11,094 nt of DNA from Pseudomonadota bacterium. Its GTDB lineage: Bacteria > Pseudomonadota > Alphaproteobacteria > Rhizobiales > Methylopilaceae. The DNA is taken from positions 1 to 11,094 of the forward strand of contig JAEZCD010000347.1 in the NCBI GenBank assembly GCA_023430145.1, read 5' to 3'. Positions 7,877-11,094 of this stretch are shown here, one piece after another. Every line of letters begins with the position of its first letter. Position 1 is the first letter of the stretch. The position numbers and the translations under genes were made by a program. The notes beneath the pieces were generated by a model that saw only the letters and a program-made list of their open reading frames with translations, had not been told where the DNA came from and ran no database searches.

Positions 7877-7954
7877 CCCGGATGAGCGCAGCGAAATCCG
7901 GGTCTTCGAGAGCGGTGATGCAACCCGGATTTCGCTTTGGCTCATCCGGGCTAC
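7873..7954. repeat. Palindromic interspersed repeat, copy 1
   Basis: 82-bp imperfect palindrome with termini GTAGCCCGGATG and CATCCGGGCTAC. Left arm 7873-7903 and right arm 7923-7954 pair around a 19-nt loop; the right arm has one extra base and a diverged middle. It lies between the converging era and antitoxin genes: it contains the era stop codon and begins 15 bp past the antitoxin stop. It resembles short palindromic extragenic elements of the REP kind; I recall similar GTAGCCCGGATG repeats in other proteobacteria but cannot check this. Confidence 0.9.
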
Positions 7955-7969
7955 GCTTGCTTCGGGCGA

Positions 7970-8349
7970 TCAATCGTCGACCAGCAGGCTCTCCTGAACC
8001 CCGAGGACCTTGGCGAGCGCCTTGCGGGAACGGTTCCCCGGCGCCTTGCCGCGCTCGATCTGCGACAGGTGGCTGACGGCGATCGCCGCTTGTTCGGCGA
8101 GCTGGACCTGGGTCAGTCCTCTCCACTCCCGAAGCGCCTTGACGCGATTGACGCCGCGCGCCATCGCAAAAACAACCTCGCCCGGGATGGCCGCCCGTCG
8201 GCCTTCGGCGAGGGCGAGCCGACTCTCGTCGATGGCGGCGATGTCGGCGGCTTCTTCGATGGCACCCTGTAGAAGCGCTTCATACTCCTCCCGAGGCATC
8301 AGGACGAGCTGCTCGCCGGCCGGGGTCGTAATGAATTGTGCTTCGTCAT
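7970..8349 (-). CDS. XRE-family antitoxin, start apparently frameshifted
   Basis: Likely DNA-binding antitoxin of a RelE/HigB-type toxin-antitoxin pair; such proteins bind the toxin and repress their own operon. The body reads EAQFITTPAGEQLVLMPREEYEALL, then an acidic linker, then a C-terminal helix-turn-helix (VKALREWRGLTQVQLAEQAAIAVSHLSQIERGKAPG) and ends VQESLLVDD. The best start, ATG at 8347-8349 behind a GAGGA site, is out of frame with the body by one base: read directly it stops after 16 codons, while one extra base before GAAGCACAA would give an M-x-EAQFITTP start typical of this family. In-frame alternatives are GTG at 8374, overlapping the toxin frame (134 aa), or ATG at 8299 (109 aa), which loses the N-terminal block. 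So it is either a pseudogene, a gene with an unusual start, or a sequencing error. Its partner toxin is truncated upstream. Confidence 0.75.
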
Positions 8350-8354
8350 GTGGT

Positions 8355-8359
8355 TCCTC
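8355..8359 (-). promoter_or_regulatory. Ribosome binding site before the antitoxin ATG
   Basis: GAGGA on the minus strand lies 5 nt before the ATG at 8349 and overlaps the toxin stop codon (8358-8360), the usual arrangement for coupled toxin-antitoxin genes. It supports ATG 8349 as the ancestral antitoxin start, although that ATG is now out of frame with the antitoxin body. Confidence 0.6.
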
Positions 8360-8441
8360 AGTCGTAGACGTCACGCCGGTGACCCACGAGGTGGACCAGG
8401 ATGCTCTCGCCGTCGTCGGTGAGAACAACCCGCCAGCGAGC
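8358..8441 (-). pseudogene. C-terminal remnant of a RelE/ParE-type toxin
   Basis: In a frame different from the antitoxin, the minus strand encodes a 27-residue tail with WRVVLTDDGESILVHLVGHRRDVYD followed by TGA. This is the typical end of RelE/ParE/HigB mRNA-interferase folds (strand WRVVFT, then VGHRREVY). The rest of the toxin, usually 60-90 residues, is missing: sequence identity to the family stops exactly where repeat copy 2 begins at 8442. The frame stays open into the repeat to a stop at 8511-8513 but without a plausible start. It lies 8 bp before the antitoxin ATG, so toxin then antitoxin order is preserved. The remnant cannot be an active toxin. Confidence 0.7.
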
Positions 8442-8523
8442 GTAGCCCGGATGCGCGGAGCGCAATCCGGGTCTTCGGCAACGGTGACGCAACCCGGATT
8501 TCGCTTTTCGCTATCCGGGCTAC
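8442..8523. repeat. Palindromic interspersed repeat, copy 2
   Basis: 82-bp copy in the same orientation as copies 1 and 3. The left arm (8442-8472) is identical to that of copy 3; the right arm (8492-8523) has a changed middle section (TTTTCGCTAT). The 19-nt loop is conserved with two or three changes. One border abuts the truncated toxin gene; the other is 4 bp from the stop codon of the 136-aa gene. Confidence 0.9.
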
Positions 8524-8527
8524 TCGC

Positions 8528-8938
8528 TCACCAAGTTCCGGCCATGGAGCTCGCGACCAATACGGAGATCGTCCCCACGTCGAGGCCATAACGGGCCTCC
8601 TTCCCGCACAGCCATTGTTGGGCGTCAGCGCGCCGCGTAGCAACAAACGGCTCGATCAATCCAGCAACCACGCGCCATTTCTCTGGCCTCAGAAACCATT
8701 CGAAATTCAGAGAAGTCCCGATACGACTTACGCCGACATCGCGTGATCCGGAGACCAACGTAAGCTTACATCCGGACACCCCGTGAAATCCCGTCAACTC
8801 GTGGAGTCGGAAGTCCCGTGGCGTTTGTGCCAGTCGCTGAGCAGCGCCATGAAAAGTGGAGAATTCGGCGGGATCGGTCCCATAAATCCGAATGAGTGGG
8901 CAATCCTCCGATCCATGCTCGAGAAATTCGATATGCAT
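8528..8938 (-). CDS. Conserved-looking protein of unknown function
   Basis: Predicted 136-aa soluble protein with no signal peptide or membrane segment. Visible blocks are DCPLIRIYGTDPAEF (12-26), HELTGFHGVSGCKLTL (46-61), FEWFLRPEKWRVVAGLIEPFV (79-99), QWLCG (108-112) and a C-terminal SVLVASSMAGTW. I recall small uncharacterised bacterial proteins with a DCPLIRLY start, a WxxVAGLIEPF block and a C-terminal Trp, and this seems to belong with them; their function is unknown to me. The ATG at 8938 has only a weak ribosome site (GAGAC about 10 nt before). The gene is bracketed by repeat copies 2 (4 bp past its stop) and 3 (31 bp before its start). Its GC content and third-position use look lower than in the neighbouring housekeeping genes, hinting at transfer. 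Coding status is likely, function unassigned. Confidence 0.7.
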   Translation of the reverse strand: MHIEFLEHGSEDCPLIRIYGTDPAEFSTFHGAAQRLAQTPRDFRLHELTGFHGVSGCKLTLVSGSRDVGVSRIGTSLNFEWFLRPEKWRVVAGLIEPFVATRRADAQQWLCGKEARYGLDVGTISVLVASSMAGTW

Positions 8939-8969
8939 ATCAACGGTCTCGATGCCGTCAGTAGGGAAT

Positions 8970-9050
8970 GTAGCCCGGATGCGCGGAGCGCAATCCGGGT
9001 CTTCGGCAGCGGTGATGCAACCCGGATTTCGCTCCGCTCATCCGGGCTAC
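8970..9050. repeat. Palindromic interspersed repeat, copy 3
   Basis: 81-bp copy, the most regular of the three: left arm 8970-9000 and right arm 9020-9050 match at 29 of 31 positions as an inverted repeat around a 19-nt loop. It lies upstream of the 136-aa gene and 62 bp past the kinase stop codon, so it would be the 3' hairpin of the kinase transcript if transcription continues. Confidence 0.9.
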
Positions 9051-9112
9051 TCGACTGAATCCTCTGCCTTCGCGGAGGATGACGAGCGCCGTTCCGAAGC
9101 GTCGAGCCGCCC

Positions 9113-11094
9113 CTACGCCGCCTCGTGCTCCGCCGGGATGGCGTCGCCGGTCACCGGCAGGCGGACCAGCACGATGGTGCCGACGCCGACCGTCGAGCGG
9201 ATGCGCATCGTGCCGCCGTGCAGCTCGGCGAGCGATTTTGCGATCGCGAGGCCGAGGCCGGACCCCTTGTGGGTCTTGGTGAACTGGTTCTCGACCTGCT
9301 CGAACGGCCGCCCGAGCTTCGGCAGTGCCTCCTTCGGGATGCCGATGCCGGTATCCTCGATGTAGAGGTTCATCGCCCCGCCCACCTGCCGTGTACGCAC
9401 CGTGACGCGGCCGCCGGCCGGCGTGAACTTCACGGCGTTCGAGAGCAGGTTGAGCAAGATCTGCTTCAGCGAGCGGCGGTCGGCCTCGATCAAAAGGCCC
9501 GTCGCCGCCTCGGCGCGGAGCGCGATCGACTTCTCGTCGGCGCGCGGGGTGATGACGCGCAAGGCTTCCAGCACGATTCGGTCGACGTCCACCGGCTCTT
9601 TCGTCACCTGCGTGCGGCCGGCCTCGATCTTCGACATGTCGAGCACGTCGTTGATCACGTCGAGCAGGTACTGGCCGCTCTCGCGGATGTCCTGGCAGTA
9701 CTCGTAGTACTTGTCCGAGCCGAGCTGGCCGAACATGCCCGATTCCATGATCTCCGAGAAGCCGATGATCGCGTTCAGCGGCGTGCGCAGCTCGTGGCTG
9801 ATGTTGGCCAGGAACTCGGACTTGGCCTTGTTCGCCGTCTCGGCCTGCGACTTCTGCTCGCCAAAACGCTCGGCGAGGTCGGCGAGCTGCTGCGCCTGCA
9901 CTTCCAGCGTCTGCCGCGACTTGCGCAGGTCGGCGACGGTCGCCATCAGCCGCTTCTCGCTCTCCATCAGCCGCTCTTCGTGCCGCTTCAGCGAGGTGAT
10001 GTCGGTGCCGACCGAGACGAAGCCGCCATCCTTGGTGCGGCGCTCGTTGATATGCAGCCAGCGGCCGTCCTCGAGCTGCGCCTCGAAGGTGCGCGCGCCT
10101 TCCTCCGCGCGGCCGTCCGGCGGCTTGATCTGCGTGCGCACCACGGGCTGGCGGCCCGCGGCGGCGATCGTCTCGTAGGGCGTGCCGGCCTGGATCGCCT
10201 CGCCCGGCAGCGCCTGCAGCTGCTGGAACTTCGAGTTGCACATGACGAGCCGGTTGTCGGCGTCCCAGACGACGAAGGCTTCCGAGATGGTCTCGATGGC
10301 GTCGCGCAGGCGGAGGTCCGCGGTGGCCGTGCGCTCGTCGTTGCGGCGCTGCTCGGTGACGTCGACGCAGATGCCGATGAGGTGCGGGTCGCCGCCGGCG
10401 GCCGGGCGGACGATCTCGCCGCGGGTGCGCAGCCAGATCCATTCGCCCTTGTTGTTGCGGACCCGAAAGACGCGGTCGATGGTCGCCACGTCGCCGCGCG
10501 CCAGCTCCTCGGCGAGCGCGTAGAGGTCGAGATCCTCGGGGTGGACGATGGCGTCGAACTCGCCGAACGAGACGAGGTCGTCGCGCGGCGGGCAGCCGAG
10601 CAGCTCGAACAGCGAGCGCGACCAGAACACGCGGCCGCGGGCGACGTCCCAGTCGAACAGGCCGCAGCGGCCGCGCGACAGCGAGGTGTCGATGCGCTCG
10701 CGGACGCGGTCGTAGATCTGGTCGGCCTGGCGGGCGCGGGCGGCCTGCCAGTGGAAGGCGGCGGCGAGCAGGGCGAGGACGAGGCTGGTCGCGGTGAACA
10801 GGGTCAGGTGCAGTCGCGTCGTCGCCCGCCAGCCGGCCAGCACGTCGTCGAGGCTCTGAAGCGCGGCGATCTGGCCGAGCGGCGCCGGCAGGCTGCGGAC
10901 GGTCGCCAGTGCCTGATGGCCGTCCGGGAGCTGCACGCGCATGACGCCGGCACGCTCGGCGAAGGTGGTCAGCACCTGGCCGGGGCCGAGCAGGGCGCCG
11001 GTGTCGATCGCCGAGCTCGGCGCGCCGCCTTCGCTGGCGAGCAGCCGCCCGGAGCCGTCGGCGACGAAGTAGGTGCGGCCGCTCGCGGTGGCGC
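9113..11094 (-). CDS. pleC: PleC-like PAS-domain sensor histidine kinase (N-terminus outside window)
   Basis: Membrane sensor kinase; PleC-type enzymes act on the single-domain regulator DivK and on PleD to control polar development and cell cycle in alphaproteobacteria. The frame is open to the right edge, so the start is missing; at least 660 residues are present. From the edge inward: an extracytoplasmic part (TYFVADGSGRLLAS), a membrane segment at about 10748-10810, a PAS domain (FDWDVARGRVFWS to WIWLRTRGEIVR), a second PAS-like domain, a coiled-coil linker, then HisKA with the phosphorylated His in SHELRTPLNAIIGFSEIM (codon 9794-9796), and HATPase with the N box NLLSNAVKF, DTGIGI and GSGLGLAIAK. 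The stretch EIMESGMFGQLG-KYYEYCQDI-ESGQYLLDVINDVLDMSKIEAGR closely resembles PleC proteins. All catalytic motifs are intact. The PleC name is likely but could be another kinase of the PleC/DivJ group. Confidence 0.85.
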   Translation of the reverse strand, partial: ATASGRTYFVADGSGRLLASEGGAPSSAIDTGALLGPGQVLTTFAERAGVMRVQLPDGHQALATVRSLPAPLGQIAALQSLDDVLAGWRATTRLHLTLFTATSLVLALLAAAFHWQAARARQADQIYDRVRERIDTSLSRGRCGLFDWDVARGRVFWSRSLFELLGCPPRDDLVSFGEFDAIVHPEDLDLYALAEELARGDVATIDRVFRVRNNKGEWIWLRTRGEIVRPAAGGDPHLIGICVDVTEQRRNDERTATADLRLRDAIETISEAFVVWDADNRLVMCNSKFQQLQALPGEAIQAGTPYETIAAAGRQPVVRTQIKPPDGRAEEGARTFEAQLEDGRWLHINERRTKDGGFVSVGTDITSLKRHEERLMESEKRLMATVADLRKSRQTLEVQAQQLADLAERFGEQKSQAETANKAKSEFLANISHELRTPLNAIIGFSEIMESGMFGQLGSDKYYEYCQDIRESGQYLLDVINDVLDMSKIEAGRTQVTKEPVDVDRIVLEALRVITPRADEKSIALRAEAATGLLIEADRRSLKQILLNLLSNAVKFTPAGGRVTVRTRQVGGAMNLYIEDTGIGIPKEALPKLGRPFEQVENQFTKTHKGSGLGLAIAKSLAELHGGTMRIRSTVGVGTIVLVRLPVTGDAIPAEHEAA

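Noticed and set aside
7672..7923. Minus-strand open frame containing RRPGFRCAHPGY
   Set aside because: The peptide is the translation of repeat copy 1 and the rest is antisense to era. Similar peptides from copies 2 and 3 appear in other shadow frames.
7873..9050. CRISPR array from the three repeats
   Set aside because: The units are 81-82 bp palindromes spaced by roughly 490 and 450 bp that hold genes, not short regular spacers, and no cas gene is present.
7873..9050. Integron attC sites with gene cassettes
   Set aside because: The layout of single genes between palindromes is cassette-like, but the GTTRRRY/RYYYAAC core pairs required in attC sites are absent; the ends read GTAGCCC/GGGCTAC. 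No integrase is seen.
9061..9078. Terminator for the kinase gene (CCTCTGC...GCGGAGG)
   Set aside because: The stem is short, has a C-A mismatch when read in the kinase direction, and is followed by no T-run.
8958..10442. 494-aa minus-strand frame overlapping the kinase
   Set aside because: It is an alternative frame of the histidine kinase gene with runs of Arg and Gly, no motifs, and a tail made of repeat copy 3.

Overview
The window looks like a chromosomal segment of a GC-rich alphaproteobacterium, most likely of the order Hyphomicrobiales (Rhizobiales). The reasons are the conserved gene order rpoZ, rsh (relA/spoT), pdxJ, acpS, lepB, rnc, era, the alphaproteobacterial form of Rsh (it starts MMRQYELVEK and has an RFKD synthetase motif), and a PleC-like histidine kinase. 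This is judged from protein features and gene order only; genus and species cannot be told.

Layout. (1) 1-806: a leftward gene for a beta-carbonic anhydrase with a twin-arginine signal peptide, followed by an inverted repeat. (2) 807-1466: a divergent intergenic region of about 660 bp, AT-rich in its left part, with a possible decayed membrane-protein fragment on the minus strand. (3) 1467-7876: seven rightward housekeeping genes. rpoZ and rsh supply RNA polymerase omega and the (p)ppGpp synthetase/hydrolase. pdxJ makes pyridoxine 5'-phosphate, acpS activates acyl carrier protein, lepB is signal peptidase I, rnc is RNase III and era is the ribosome-assembly GTPase. pdxJ/acpS, lepB/rnc and rnc/era overlap by 4, 4 and 8 nt, so translation is probably coupled. 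(4) 7873-9050: an accessory patch between era and the kinase. (5) 9113 to the right edge: a leftward PleC-like membrane histidine kinase whose N-terminus lies outside the window.

The accessory patch is the unusual part. It holds three direct copies (81-82 bp each) of one palindromic element with GTAGCCCGGATG termini, about 31-nt arms and a conserved 19-nt loop. Between copies 1 and 2 lies the debris of a type II toxin-antitoxin module: an XRE antitoxin whose natural start seems frameshifted, and only the last 27 codons of a RelE-like toxin, cut off at the border of copy 2. Between copies 2 and 3 lies a lone 136-aa gene of unknown function with lower GC than its surroundings. Copy 1 supplies the era stop codon, and every gene in or next to the patch ends just before a copy. 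This suggests repeat-bounded exchange or insertion at this junction, and possibly a role of the hairpins at mRNA 3' ends. I do not see a clearly new enzymatic or defence system; the repeat-bounded patch is the best candidate for follow-up.
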